A stretch of DNA of 64,000 bases from Tetradesmus obliquus (taxonomy: Eukaryota; Chlorophyta; Chlorophyceae; Sphaeropleales; Scenedesmaceae). The DNA is taken from NCBI GenBank assembly GCA_030272155.1, contig CP126195.1, forward strand, positions 682,001-746,000. Reading direction: 5' to 3'. The notes below the pieces were generated by a model that was not told where the DNA came from, made no database searches, and saw only the letters and a program-made list of their open reading frames with translations. A program made the position numbers and the translations under genes. Positions 33,958-46,199 of the stretch are shown here, one piece after another. Within the stretch, counting starts at the first letter, position 1, and each line of letters begins with the position of its first letter.

Positions 33958-35371
33958 ATGGCGCAAGCAACCATCAGTGTCGCGCCTGCGGTCACAGACA
34001 AATCAGAGCAGCTTTGTGCAGCGGCAGCGTCGGCAGCCACGTACAGCATCCATGACGACGTGGGCGAGGTGCTGTTCACGAAGCAGCAGATGGCAGAGAA
34101 GGTTGTAGAGATGGGGAAGCTGCTAGGAAAGACATACGAGGTGGGATACGTGCCAAGTGCCGCGCCATGCATCCAGCCTGGTGCATGGTGTGCTAACCCA
34201 ACCTCCCGCCCCTCTGTGATCGGCTGCTTGCAATTGTTTGCATGCAAATGGCAATCGCTGTACCATTCTCTTGCATCAGGCACGCACACTGGATGCTGAG
34301 CACACGCTGCATTATACCTAGCACCTGCTTGGCTGTTGGCTGTGGTACTGCTGTCAGCTGCTGTTCCTTGCCTTGCACACTCTTCCTCCCTGGACACCTT
34401 GCTGCACTTTGATTCACATGCTCCGTGCATGTTTTCACACAATCTGCAGGGCAAGGCGCCAGTGCTGATGCCTATCCTCAAGGGCGGCTTCATCTTTGCT
34501 GCTGACCTCATCCGGGCACTGGACCCCTGCCCAGAGGACTTGGTGGTGGAGTTTGTGTCAGCAAGGTGGGCTTGCCGTCAAGAGCAATTTGTTGCACAGT
34601 CCTGCAGCATGTGCACCAGCAAGGTGGGCGTAGTGTGAGCTGTAGTTGCATGCGTGTCCTGCTTTAGGCATGTGCGCTAGCTTGCATGCTGCAAGAGCAG
34701 CAGTCCTTGGGTGGCAGCGACAACGTAGCAGTGCCACACAGCAATTGCTGGGGCTGCAGTGCAGCAGCAGTAGCAGCAGCTCAGCACATTCACAACAGGC
34801 ATTTTGCAAACATCAGGTCCCTGTTGCTTGTGCCAGCAGCCACTGCATGTCAGCAATGCAAGCAGCTGGCGCGACAGTCATTTGATGCTGTGCCAATTTC
34901 ACACTGCCTGCTTGATGCTAATGCGACTCTCAACGCCACTTGCATATCATGTGCCGCCGCCTCGGCTGCCGCTACTGCTTGTGCTGCTTATGTGTCATGT
35001 ACCATCAGGTCATACGGCGCCCGCACAGAAACCAGCGGCACAGTGCAGGTGTCGTTTGATGCCGAGGCAGTTGCTGGCAGGCACTGCCTCATGGTGGACG
35101 ACCTGTGTGACTCAGGGCTGACACTGCTCACAGTGAGTATGAGGCCCCACCAGCTGTTGTAGCCTACAGTGAGGATGCGGTTGGTGCCCAGCTGCTGTCG
35201 ATGCTGCAGCGCAGCACTGGCTGCAGCAGCTGCTGCAGCATTGTAAAAGGGCGTATGTGTGCTGCGTCTGCGTATACTGTGCAACCAGGGCACATGCAGG
35301 GCCTGCGGGCTGCTGGCTTCTTTTATGCACAGCAGAGCAGTGCAAAATGCTTCATGGGTTGCGAGCGACAT

Positions 35372-35403
<32 letters not shown>

Positions 35404-36876
35404 CAAGTGTATTCAGATCTTCAGGGATGCGCCATCCACCCTGCTGTTCACTTATTATTCTGTTGCTGTCTCTGTTCCTGCAGCATTTCAACGTGTGCCA
35501 CCCGCCACATCCGCTGCTGCTGCTGCTGCTGCTGCTGCCAATTGCAGGTGCGTGACCAGCTGCTTGCCGCTGGCACTGCCAGCGTGGCGTCAGTGGTGCT
35601 GCTGGACAAGAGGGCACGGCGCAAGGTGAGGCGTGGGCCTGATATGTTGTGGCATGATAGATCCAACAGGCCCCTCAGGCTTAGGGGTATATAGGTCAGT
35701 GTGTTGGTTCAATTTCAGGCACTTCTGCAGACATGACCCCTGGCCAGTGGAATCACTACCCTGCAGTGCTCTTGTGGTGTCGCTCGGCAACAAGCAGCGC
35801 AAGGTGGGATGGTGCAAGATTTGGATGGTGTGGATGGCAAGGGGACTGCCCATTTGTTCATCTGCAAAATGGCGAGGGTTTTTCTTGCGCTGGGCCGTCC
35901 ACTGCCTTTCAGGCTTGTGCTCTGCTTCCCATACTGTTTTCTGTTCATGTTGTCCTGATGCTGCAGGTGGCTTATGATCCCGACTTTGTCTGCTTAGACT
36001 GCCCCAACCAGTGGGTGGCAGGCATGGGCATGGACACCTTGAAACCCTCGTCATACCAGCTGCTTTCACCAACTCATTTGTACCAAGACCTGATGCCTGC
36101 AGGTGGCTCACGATACGGACTTTGTCTGCAAAATTGCCCCAACCAGTGGGTGGCGGTCATGGGCATGACCAGCGTTCAACTTCCCTTGTTACCAACCACT
36201 GAACTTTTTTCCTAACGTCTGCAGGTGTCCTATGATCCCGACTTTGTGTGCCTGGACTGCCCCAACCATTCGGTGCAGGGCATGGGCATGGACACCGTAA
36301 AAACCTTGTCATACCAGCCACTTCTATCAACTCATTTGTTCCGTGACCTGTTGCCTGCAGGTGTCCTATGCTCCCGACTTTGTTTGCCTGGACTGCCCCA
36401 ACCAGTGGGTGGCGGGCATGGGCATGATCAGCGTTCAACTTCCCTTGTCACCAACCACTGCATCCTTTTTTAACGTCTGCAGGTGTCCTATGCTCCCGAC
36501 TTTGTGTGCCTGGACTGCCCCAACCAGTGGGTGGCGGGCATGGGCATGATCAGCGTTCAACTTCCCTTGTCACCAACCACTGCATCCTTTTTTAACGTCT
36601 GCAGGTGTCCTATGATCCCGACTTTGTGTGCCTGGACTGCCCCAACCAGTGGGTGGCAGGCATGGGCATGATCAGCGTTCAACTTCCCTTGTCACCAACC
36701 ACTGCATCCTTTTTTAACGTCTGCAGGTGTCCTATGATCCCGACTTTGTGTGCCTGGACTGCCCCAACCAGTGGGTGGCAGGCATGGGCATGGATACCAA
36801 CCAGCGCTACAGGTCCATGGACTACGTGGCAGTGCTCAAGCCCGAGGCAATCCAGAAGGCCATGCATTCTGCATGA
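33958..36876 (+). CDS. HPRT: Hypoxanthine-guanine phosphoribosyltransferase (5 exons)
   Basis: Purine salvage enzyme converting hypoxanthine or guanine plus PRPP to IMP or GMP. Exons 33958-34140, 34450-34565, 35009-35132, 35548-35625 and 36727-36876 close in frame to 651 nt, 216 aa, the normal length. Visible motifs: LMPILKGGFIFAADLIR (PPi loop), SYGARTETSGTVQ (flexible hood loop), HCLMVDDLCDSGLTLLTV (PRPP signature), VVLLDKRARRK, and DPDFVCLDCPNQWVAGMGMD (base-binding loop) then YVAVLKPEA. The ATG at 33958 is chosen because it precedes the conserved region by a plausible 30-residue leader; an in-frame ATG upstream at 33889 exists. No organelle signal is obvious. Intron 4 holds six further copies of the exon 5 start. 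A (CTG)n tract precedes exon 4. Oriented divergently from NUP188. Confidence 0.95.
35371..35403 (+). repeat. (CAG)n microsatellite in HPRT intron 3
   Basis: About ten CAG units lie in sense orientation inside an intron. A separate (CTG)n at 35512-35537 lies just before the exon 4 acceptor at 35547. Confidence 0.9.
35967..36792 (+). repeat. Exon-edge array in HPRT (7 copies, 122/136-bp periods)
   Basis: Seven copies of GCAG acceptor plus the exon 5 start (YDPDFVCLDCPNQWVAGMGM) begin at 35967, 36103, 36225, 36361, 36483, 36605 and 36727. Spacings are 136, 122, 136, 122, 122 and 122. The last three 122-bp units are almost identical; the first two are most diverged. Each unit ends about 66 bp into the exon, then carries intron sequence with CATCC-TTTTTTAACGTCTGCAG or CACTTCTATCAACTC. 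A degenerate copy of the exon 4 end lies at about 35785-35806. Confidence 0.95.
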
Positions 36877-37160
36877 TCTGATGGACGCTTGAATGTTCAG
36901 CTAGGCCAGCGGCAGCAGCGGCAGGTTGCTGGACTACGTGGCAGTGCTCAAGCCTGAGGCTACATGCATTCTGCATAAATGCAGCGGCAGCAGCAGCAGC
37001 AGCAGGAGCAGCCGCCGGACTACGTGGCAGTGCTCAGGCCGGAGGCAATTCAGTAGGCCATGCATTCTGCATAGATGCAGCAGCAGCATTATCATGAGCA
37101 GCAGCAGCAGCTGGACTTCGTTGCAGTGCTGAAGCCGGAGGCATCCAGAAAGCAATGCAC
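36812..37160 (+). repeat. Tandem copies of the HPRT 3' coding end beyond the stop codon (4 copies)
   Basis: The final coding segment (DYVAVLKPEA...) at 36818-36876 is followed by three copies at about 36929-36980, 37017-37075 and 37110-37150. They keep the GGACTACGTGGCAGTGCTCA-like core and GCAGCAGC spacers. These copies lie in the 3' UTR or beyond and are not needed for the protein. Confidence 0.85.
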
Positions 37161-38667
37161 GCATGAGTCCGCCATCAGGCAATTTGCAGGCGGTGCAGCA
37201 GCAGCAGCAGCAGTGGGTGGCTGCAACCCGAGGCCATTCAGCTGCAGCAGCCAGGCCGTGGGAGCTGTACGTGGCAGGGTGGCTGTGCTGGCGTTGCAGC
37301 TGGGCTGTTGACAGTGAGATTGCATTGCATTTTCTGCTGTGGTGACTTTAACCACAGCATAAGCTGCATCGGCCTGCGGCTGTTGTGGCTGCTGTAGCAT
37401 CTTGGCCTCCGCCACCTGTATTCTTTTCAGTTGAGCTGTCGACGCGTCGATGCAGCGACGAGCATGTGTGATATGCCAGCGGTGTGTGTTGCTGCTTCTG
37501 CGGGGGGACAGGTAGTGGGAGTTGAGGGTGTGTTCGGACGTCATTGAAGCGTGCATGTGGGTGTTGAGCCAAGCAGCAGCGCTGTGCTCGTGAGGAGATG
37601 TATGGTCGATGTGATTTGCGCCAGCTGTGGTGCTCAATGAAGAGTGTACATCGTGAGAGTGTGTGTGCGTGCTTCTGGAGTCCTGTGGTGCTGATGTGTT
37701 TGCTGCAACATGGCAAGCAGCATCATGGCATTGTGTGCGGGAATAGGAAACTGCGTATGGTGCATGCATAGGGAAGCGGGTATCGCCTGGAGCCATTTTT
37801 TTGCCTAGCAGGATGCGCCAGAGCCACAGCCAGCAGCATCATTTGCATGCCGGCTCCTGGATTATTGTGCACGCCTGGCCCTTTTGAGGGCGAACTTGTT
37901 TTGACCGCACATACGAGGAAGGTTTTTGTTTAGTTTTTGAGTGAAGGGATGCACGTGCTTTGCCAATGGCTGCCCAGGAGGCGCAGGCTTCGGCACTCCC
38001 TGCACTGAAGTAGAGGCAGTGCACATGTTGTTTGAGTCGTGCCAAATTTGATCGTGCTGCCTTAACGTCATTATTGCACGTTCTCTACTGTTTGTACTTT
38101 GCGGATGGGCCTTGAGGCATACGGACGGCACCTTGATCAGTGGTTGAACGTTCGTAAAGTGTCTGCTGTGTTATCCCCTACTGATGAAGCTGGCGGCGCG
38201 TTCGGCCACATCTAAACCTATTTTCCTGACGTTACAATACGCCATGAAGGCATTCGAGCCAGTAACGTTGAGGTGAGTTGGTTGGACACGATATCGGTCA
38301 CCCTGCAGAACTTCTGGTTGGAAGCTCTCTGGAAGCCTGGGTTCCCTGGTGCGCAGTACTAAACCGAAGAGTTTGATAGCCGACGTTCGCTCATCATCGG
38401 TTTGGCTTCCTTACCGCGATCGTGCACCGTAAATCAGACCTTACCCGTTCGCTGCGCAGGCTTCGTTGGTCCTGTGTGTCAAGAGCAAGACAGCATCCAA
38501 TCACCATTCACATGCGTTTGTAGGGAAACTTGATCCATTCTGCCTATTTGCACCAGGAGCACGGCTTGTGCAGCCCATCAAGGCGTTCTCAGTTTGCCAT
38601 TAGCAAGAGGCGCCTGATCTTGCGGTCTGCTGCCAACAACAAAAGCGCATATCGCCATTTGCAGCAG
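37161..38667. other. Intergenic region between HPRT and disintegrin-like gene
   Basis: No exon with recognisable homology. A long minus-strand open frame (37092-37796) has an unbiased, His/Ser/Thr-rich composition and no motif, so I do not call it. From about 38130 to 38520 the sequence is free of CAG repeats and probably contains the promoter of the gene starting at 38668. Confidence 0.4.
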
Positions 38668-41600
38668 ATGATACGTGTTACAGTAATACGTGTGGTGCTG
38701 TGCCTGGGGCTGCTCAACCTCGGTGAGACAGGGTGCTGGAGCAGTGACTCTGGGTTCCTGGCATGCTTGCACATCCAATCGCTTTTGTCGGTGTGAACAG
38801 TCTATTAACATTTTTACTGCTCTACTCAGTATTTCTCGGCACAATGGCAGCAAGTGGCACAGCAGCACTGCTGATGGAGCAGCAGCTATTGCCCATAGCC
38901 TGGCACCCTGCTCTGTAGCAAGCTTTTGTTGCTTCGTCAATAACAACATGCCATTGATCATATCTTGCAGTTACAAAACAACTGTAATGGCATGTGCATG
39001 TTACATTTGTCAAACAGCTGACAGACTTGAATGCCTTCGGCTGCCGCACTGCACCCCTGCCCCAACCCACAGCTGCTGCAGCCACAGACTGCACAACACA
39101 GGCAGGTGTTCCGATCTGCTTAAACAAGGCGCTTGGTGAGTTGCAGCACGCCATGCGTAACACAGCAACAGGCGGCTTGCACTGCTTGGCCAGCTGCGGG
39201 AATGCCTGCCTGCAAGACAGCAGCACAACACCTGGGACAGACGCCCTGTTGCTGCTAGCAGCTGCACCTCGAGTCACTTATATGGTTTGGTGGGCAGGTA
39301 ATGAACCAGCTGTCGCTCGCTCGTTTGTGGGGCAGAGCATGCACTTGGACTACTGGTTGCCCGCGCCAGCCAGCTGCCGCGCTGCCGCGCTGGTCTCCTG
39401 GCTGCTTTTAGGAAGTGAGGAATAACTGTTACAGCAACCCTGTTGCGTGCCGTGGCTTGCAGGAACACTGGTCACTGATGGATCCTGCACCACTAATTCA
39501 TCCAGCATAGCCTGCCTACCTACCTCAACACCCGGTGAAGTGTGCAGCTACCCTGTCCTGCAAGACGGCACAGCGTGCCGCGCAGCAGCAGGCGCATGTG
39601 ATGTAGCCGAGGTCTGCAACTACGCAAGCAGCGGCTTCAACTGCCCTGCGGATGCGCTGCGGCCTGCAAGCTTCGAGTGCCGTGCGTCGCCTGCTGCCAA
39701 CTGCACCGGCAGTAGCGCAGTATGCCCACGTAAGTGATGAATATGCCGCAACAGTGCGGAATGCTTGTTGGCGGTGCCGCTGCTGCAGGCCAGCTGGCAG
39801 GCAACTGCACTGGAAGCAGCGCAGCATGCCCACTTTGAGTGGTGGCTGGGGCTGCAAAAAAGCAGGATACATTATGTCGATAATGATGTCACTGCTGCAG
39901 GCATGCAAACAGCTGATTGCTGGCGGCTGCTGTTTGGTGCTTTACATGATGTTCACCACAAAGAAGGCTGCATTGCAGGTCGCCGGATGTATGAAGTATG
40001 CGGGCAGTTGCACACCACCAACATGCATGCACGGCGTCACATTACACCATGCAGCACATGTCCCTAGCATGCATGCTTCAAGCATGAAGTTTAGGACAGG
40101 ATGCATTCTGTGCGCTCCCAACAACACGCTGCTCACCACCCAAACCAGGCAAAATGTATTGACCGCAACTGCTGCCTGTGTTGCATTGCTTGTTGTGCAT
40201 GCCTGCAGCGCCTGACTGCACGGCGGTGCAGAACCTCCCAGCCTGCGTGAACCCCGCAACCGGTGAGAACAGCACCCCGCAGCTGAGTTACACAGAGCAT
40301 TGCGGCGAGGATGACCACCTTCTAGCACAGTTGTATGCAGCGGAAGGCTGTGACAGTGAGATAGATAAGTACACAATCTGCTGCAGTGCAGATCTGTGCA
40401 GTGCTGCTTCTGCTGAGGAATGCTGCGCAAGCCCTGCCAGTTTTGTCAGCGGTTACATGCACTGCATCATGTTGACCAAGCTACAGCTAGATTTGTGCGT
40501 GTTCACTCACTGCACCGCGCTTCTTCCCACATTCTGGTGCATCCTCCCGGCTGCTGCTGCTGCTCCGCAGGCACCATCAACGCAAGCTGTACCGCCAACT
40601 CCACCTCCGAGTACTGCCTCAGCATTGCCGGCTTCTCCTGCAGATACAGCTACCGGCTCAGCAGCGAAATCTGCAGGGCAGCAGCAGGAGCCTGTGATGC
40701 ACCAGAGCTGTGCAGCGGGACATCTACAGAGTGCCCTGCTGATGTGCTGCAGCCCAGCAGCTTGGTGTGCAGGGCCGCAAGTGTTAGCCCGCCTGTGCCG
40801 GCACAGAACTGCACTGGCAGCAGCACCACCTGCCCTGCGGTGAGACACGCTTGCAGTATGTTTTTGCTGTGTATGCTGCGCTGTTTTTGTTTGCAGCATG
40901 CAAAGGTAGAGCGGGATCAGCAGTGTGATCTTGATATGCAGTTTGCAGTGCTTGCTGTCTTCTTCTGCAAGTTGTCGTCAGCCAGTGGCCTGTTACTCCG
41001 CAGCCAACAGTAACCAGCAGTCGCAACTGCCACATGCCGGCAGCAGCACCACCTGCTCTGCGGTGAGACACGCTTGCGACATTTTTTCTGTTGCTGGATG
41101 TGCTATTCCTTGTTTTATTGGCCCGTGCAGCATGCGCCAAGTAGAGCTAGGTTTGTAATGTGATCTTCTATTTGGGTCTTGCAGTATGTGCTGTGCTCTG
41201 CGGTTTGTTGTCGTCAGTCCGTGGCCCGCTATTTTGCAGCCAAACAGCAGGGCGGCACAACAACTGCCACATCACATGTGTTGTGTTGGTGAGCTCTGCT
41301 GGTCAACAAGCAAATTGCTCTTACTGTCAAATGTTTGGGCACGGGCCTCAATGTGGCTGTTTGCTGCATGCTGCTGTTGCTGCTGTTTGCCCTGCAGTAT
41401 GGCTTCAACACCAACTGCCCAGCGCAGGCGGTGCCAGGATGCGTCAACGCTGCGTCAGGTGGGTGCGGCATTGGCTTTGCCACCAGGGCCTCTTCTGTGT
41501 TTCAAGCACTTCTTTCCCCAAGGATGTGTGTTATGCAGCAAAACTCAGCACATGTTGTTGCTTGAAAGAGGCAGCACATGCATTCCAGCATCACGTGTTC

Positions 41601-44600
41601 ATCAACAAAAACTGCATGACATGCAGTACCGCCTTAACCATACTTCCTTCCCCTGCTGCCGCTGCTCACCCGCTCCCATGTGCCGCAGGTGTACCCGATG
41701 CAACCTGTGCAAACAGCACATCAGCATTCTGCCTCCTGGTAAACTCCACAGGAGTGATCTGCAAGTACTCCCTGAAACAAGGCGCCACAATATGCAGGGG
41801 CTTTGCAGGAAGCTGCGATGTGCAGGAAATTTGCTCGGGCCAGAGCCCTGAGTGTCCTGAAGATTCCTTCCAGCCGAATACAACAGTGTGCCAGCCGGCA
41901 AGCGGGTCCATCCCTGCGCTGTTCTGCAGCGGCAGCGGCCCGAACTGCCCGCCGTATGGAAGCTCGACAAACTGCAGCGCGCAGGCAGTGCCGGCCTGCG
42001 TGAATGCGACATCAGGTGAGCACGTGTTCTGTTGAGTTGTCAGGCAGCAAGCAGCTGCAACAGTGCTTGGGGCGTTTGCTGCAACAGCAAGTGGAAGGTC
42101 ATGCGCATGCCGTGTGTGTGACACCACAGGTGTTGTCGATGCCGGCTGCAACCAAGAGCTCATTCTTCTGCCTCAACATCGGCGGCATCAACTGACACTG
42201 CCGTGCTGCCTGTGCTGCCTGAATGTATCATCCTTTACGTCTCGTCCATCACAGGAGCTGTCAATGCCGGCTGTGCAAACAGCACCTCCAATTTCTGCCT
42301 CAACATCGGCGGCATCATCTGTGGCTACAGCATGAAAGCAGCAGGCACCACCTGCCGGGCATCTGCAGGCGACTGCGATGCAGCAGAGACGTGCAACGGC
42401 ACAGCTGTGGACTGCCCGGCAGATGCATTCCTGCCCAGTAGCACAGTGTGCAGGGCTGCCACAGTTACTCCAGTTGTGCCGGCACAGAACTGCACCGGCA
42501 GCAGCGCGGTGTGCCCGGCCTATGGTAGCGGCGTAAACTGCACAGCACAGACAGTGCCGGCATGTGTCAACGCTACATCAGGTGAGCGTGTTACATGATA
42601 ACAGCTTGTACCGTACCGTACCTGTTGCAGGCGAACTAATGTATGGTGCTGCATGTGTCACTTGCACTGGCTGAGTCATATATACTGATACACTTCACTA
42701 ATTGGCATCGCATCACTGCTGCTGCTGCTCCTCCTGCTGCAGGTGTGCCAGATGCCGGCTGCACCAACTCCACCTCCGCCTACTGCCTCGCCATCAGCGG
42801 CGTCACCTGCCGCTACAGCCTGCGCCCCAGCAGCAGCACCTGCAGGGACAAAGCCGGAGACTGCGATGTTGCCGAGCAATGCAGCGGCACTGTAGCGGAC
42901 TGCCCTGCTGATGTGCTGCTCAGCAATGCGACAGTGTGCAGGCCGGCGGCTGGATTAGTGCCGGAGCAGAAATGCACAGGCACGAGTGCTGGGTGCCCTG
43001 GGTATGGCAGTAGCGTGAACTGCAGCGCACAGACGGTGCCTGAGTGCGCAGACCCTGCGACAGGTGAGGCCATAACAGTGCATGCTGCAACTAGCGGGAG
43101 ACAGTTGATGTTCAAGTGATTGTTGTGTGTCCAAGCACTGCTGGGGTGCTGCCTCAAGTGACAGTGAAGCGATTGACGCTCTCCCCCTGTTGCAATGCAC
43201 CACATCAGGCAGTCAGCCACACTGTGTTGTTGTTTGCAGGCACGCCAAACGCAGCCTGCAGATATTGCCTCTGCCTCTGCCTCATTGTAACATTTGTCAA
43301 CCTGTGTGCGGCATCTCCTGCAACTTAACGCTGCTTGCAGACATGCCGGACGCTGCCTGCAATGCCGGACTCAGCTTCTGCCTCAATGTGACAGCTTCGA
43401 AAGTCACCTTCAGGTGCTCCTTCCGCCCCTCCAGCATCAAATCTGTCAACACACGCCGACACGCGTTTGTGTTTCCTGCAACTGTCTCTGCTTGCAGGCA
43501 CGCCGGTCGCTGCCTGCAACGCTGGCCTCGGCTTCTGCCTCAACGTGACAGCTTCCAACGTCATCTGCAAGTACTCCTTCCGCCCAACCAGCTTCACCTG
43601 CCGCACTGGCCCCCCAGCTACACAGTGCCCCGGCAATGCAGCAACCTGCCCTCCTGCGGACCCTCAAGTGCCAATCATTGGGCTGACAGTGTCTGTAAAT
43701 GGGCTGTGCAATGACAATGTGTACAACACAATCCTGGCGAGCGTGCAGGGGCAACTGGTTGTGCGGGAGGTGTGGTGGGAGCTGCTGTCAAGGGAGAGAA
43801 GGCGAATTGCACCAACGTGAGTATTGGCGAAAGCTGAGATAAAATGGGTGTTGACGACACTGATTGTTCAGAGTCAACACCGTAGGATTGGTTGATTTGC
43901 ATCTGGCAGCAGAGCAGTTCAAAAATCTGTTAATCAGCCATCTTGAAACCGTTTGAAGTACACTCACACATCCTGAAGCGCATGTGCATAGCCACACATC
44001 AACAAACAATGCATATGCCTACCCGTGCGGCCGCAACCTGCTGCCACAGACCAACGCACGGCGCCGCCTGCAGCAAGTGAACATCGCGCGTTACAGCCTT
44101 GGATTCTCATCCAACACAATAGCAGATGCAGGCATTTTGAGTCAGCTGCGCTTCACCTACCAGAACTTTGTGAATACAGTGAAGGCAAGCGGCATCGCTG
44201 CTGCTGTGCCGGGCCTGGGGGCTGCAGTGACAGCCATCACCAACGGCGCAGGGGCGGTGCAGGGTGCAGGTGAGCTGCCACTGCTGAACCTTTCGGCAGG
44301 GCATCTGCTGCTGTGAAAGGCAATGTATGCGTAGCTGGTGATCACGAGGTCTGTAGATACACTACTGGCTCAGTGTCCAGATCGCCAGCAGATGCTCGTG
44401 TCTACGAGGGCGTTTGTTGTGGTGTCACGGGTGCAGAAGCAGGGCTGCGTAAAGACAGTTAAGTCGGAACTCCCATGACCATGATGACCCTCGTGTGCAT
44501 CACTGCGCCCTTCAGTAGCACACCACTGCTGCCGTCACTGTTATTATCGCCCAGCCACTTGCTGCACTCTGATTTCCCTGCAGACGCCAACATCTCCAAT

Positions 44601-46199
44601 GATCCATTGAGCCCCGAAAACCTGTCAGCTTTCCTGTCCAACTCCGACTTCATTTATGTCGGCTTGCCCTTCCGTGTGAATGCAACCCTTGCACGCGGCA
44701 GCATTGGCTCGTCTGGCGTCATCCTGTCAATCACGGGCGCAACATGCAGCCCGGTTACACCTGGCGGCGTCACTGATTCATCAGGCCAAGCTATCTTCAG
44801 CTGCACAGTGACAGCACCTGCAGGGCAGAAGACGCTTACAGTTTCCGCAGCTGGCCGCACCATTACTAGCAGCCTGACCATAACAGCATATGCAGCAACG
44901 GTTACTGTGTCCCCGGCTAGCCCTACTGTTGCTGTTGGTGGCAGTGTTAGCTTTAGTACCATGCTGTCATTTCGTCCTCTTACGGCACCTGGAGGCTATG
45001 AAGTGACAATGTCAGGGACTCCTGGCGTTACATGCACACCTGCAGCAGCAGTCACAAGGGTGAATGGAGGCGCCACCTTTTCCTGCAGGTTTGAGGCAGC
45101 AGGTGAGGTTATGGTGGGCTGGGTGGGCTGCAGCAGCAGATAGGTGCAAAGCAGCTGAATTGCTGGCGAGAATGCTATTGCTATTTGAGACTACTGTGTC
45201 ATGAGACACGCATGTAATTGCCAGGCACATGCTGTGCTTGACACAGCAGTGATACAGCTTCTTAGTGACGTGTCGGCAACCATGTGCATGCGGACTGCAG
45301 CAGGTCAGGCAGCACCTACCAAGGTAGAACGATCAATTGTGACTACTTTGCTCCGAATGTTTCATCCATCAACCCTTGGCTGTAACCTGTTTGTATTTGC
45401 AGGCCTCATCGCAGTCACTGCATCAGCATCAGAGGTGGCAGCAACAGCAACAGCTGTCGTCAATGTGACGGGTGGCACACCGCCACTGCCGTCACCCTCA
45501 CCATCACCCTCCCCAGCAGCATCACCCTCCCCATCACCCGCCCCTTCACCTTCCCCGACGCCAGATAGCTCTGTCCGCTGCGGCTTCTCACGCCGCTGCT
45601 TTGCTGATTCTGGCAGCTTTGGTCAGGCCTGCAGCGCCCTCAGCAGCACCGGCTGCGAGTGCGATAGGACTTCATTTTCTCCCCGTGAGGTCTGCGTGTG
45701 TGCTGCAAGCAGGGGCCTCGTGCCTTTCTCTGCAGCATCCGGTTTTGGGGCTAACAGGGTTAACACCACAAGCTGCAGATGGGACATCACATCGCTGCCT
45801 GGCCTGACCTCCAACAACAGGGCCTTTACAGGTTATGATGTCAACATCACAACACGCAATTTCAACGGCAGGGTGCTGTTCCCACTGCCGCTGGGCGCAG
45901 CAGCAGCAGGCGGCAGCACGTGCCCTCCCAACAACGCACAAAACCGCCCCTGGAATGTCGTGCGCAGCATTACTGTAGGCCGGCCCCTGCTGATTTGCCG
46001 TACCGGTCAGTACAAAACTGCAAGAGTGACCAGCCAGGCAGCCGGACACTACTGCACCAACAATGCGACGTTTGTGTCCGCGCAGGTGTCCGCACAGCCC
46101 GGGCTGTTCCGTGGTGTGCCTCAGTGCTACGCGCTGACGATCACTCTGACTGATGGGCGCACATTCAGCACCAACCTGCGCGTGACACGCAGCAACTGA
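38668..46199 (+). CDS. Secreted disintegrin-like Cys-rich repeat glycoprotein (13 exons)
   Basis: Exons: 38668-38722, 39082-39135, 39463-39729, 40209-40262, 40571-40839, 41398-41458, 41689-42015, 42255-42581, 42743-43063, 43498-43816, 43992-44269, 44584-45102, 45403-46199. Frame closes to 1215 aa. Exon 1 is a signal peptide (MIRVTVIRVVLCLGLLNLG). Then five modules of about 107 residues follow, each with C-RAAAGACDVAE-C-type (disintegrin-like) cores and endings NCSAQTVPACVNATSG, plus a truncated sixth. Next come Ig-like/beta-sandwich segments (TVTVSPASPTVAVGGSVSFS), a (SP)n hinge as in algal hydroxyproline-rich wall proteins, and a Cys-rich C-terminal domain. No metalloprotease domain or membrane anchor was seen. 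It is probably a cell-wall or extracellular matrix adhesion protein (inference). Exon 1 to exon 2 joining is the least certain part. Confidence 0.75.
39785..39842 (+). repeat. Intronic copy of the disintegrin-like exon 3 end
   Basis: A CTGCAG acceptor-like site is followed by a copy of the coding segment for NCTGSSAACP, matching NCTGSSAVCP at the end of exon 3. It lies in intron 3. Confidence 0.7.
40790..41075 (+). repeat. Duplicated 3' edge of disintegrin-like exon 5 with donor
   Basis: The segment GGCAGCAGCACCACCTGC followed by CTGCGGTGAGACACGCTTGC at about 40816-40855 is repeated at 41038-41078 together with following intron sequence (TTTTTGCTGT / TTTTCTGTTG). Both copies keep a GTGAGA donor. 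Confidence 0.85.
42130..42200 (+). repeat. Intronic partial copy of disintegrin-like module start
   Basis: An ACAG acceptor followed by a segment close to the start of exon 8 (VDAGCN...SSFFCLNIGGIN, then a stop). It is a truncated 5' exon edge upstream of the functional copy at 42255. Confidence 0.8.
43235..43440 (+). repeat. Two partial copies of the disintegrin-like exon 10 start
   Basis: Copies at about 43239-43275 (TPNAAC) and 43341-43440 (MPDAACNAGLSFCLNVTAS) precede the exon 10 edge at 43498 (TPVAACNAGLGFCLNVTAS). Both have CAG acceptors. The 43341 copy is long enough to be an alternative exon start. Confidence 0.85.
45478..45563 (+). repeat. Pro-Ser hinge-coding repeat
   Basis: Alternating Ser and Pro codons (LPSPSPSPSPAASPSPSPAP) form a hydroxyproline-type spacer typical of volvocalean wall glycoproteins, here between the Ig-like segments and the C-terminal Cys-rich domain. 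Confidence 0.9.

Noticed and set aside
35967-36792. Repeated HPRT fragments as several HPRT pseudogenes
   Set aside because: Each unit is only an acceptor plus 66 bp of one exon, in tandem inside one intron, so they are exon-edge copies and not gene copies.
37092-37796. Minus-strand open frame of 234 codons downstream of HPRT
   Set aside because: No motif, composition rich in His/Ser/Thr as expected from reverse reading, and its 3' half overlaps the duplicated HPRT tail.
38578-38961. Minus-strand gene overlapping the signal-peptide exon
   Set aside because: The plus strand gives a signal peptide with a phase-1 donor that fits the downstream modules. The minus frame shows no motif.
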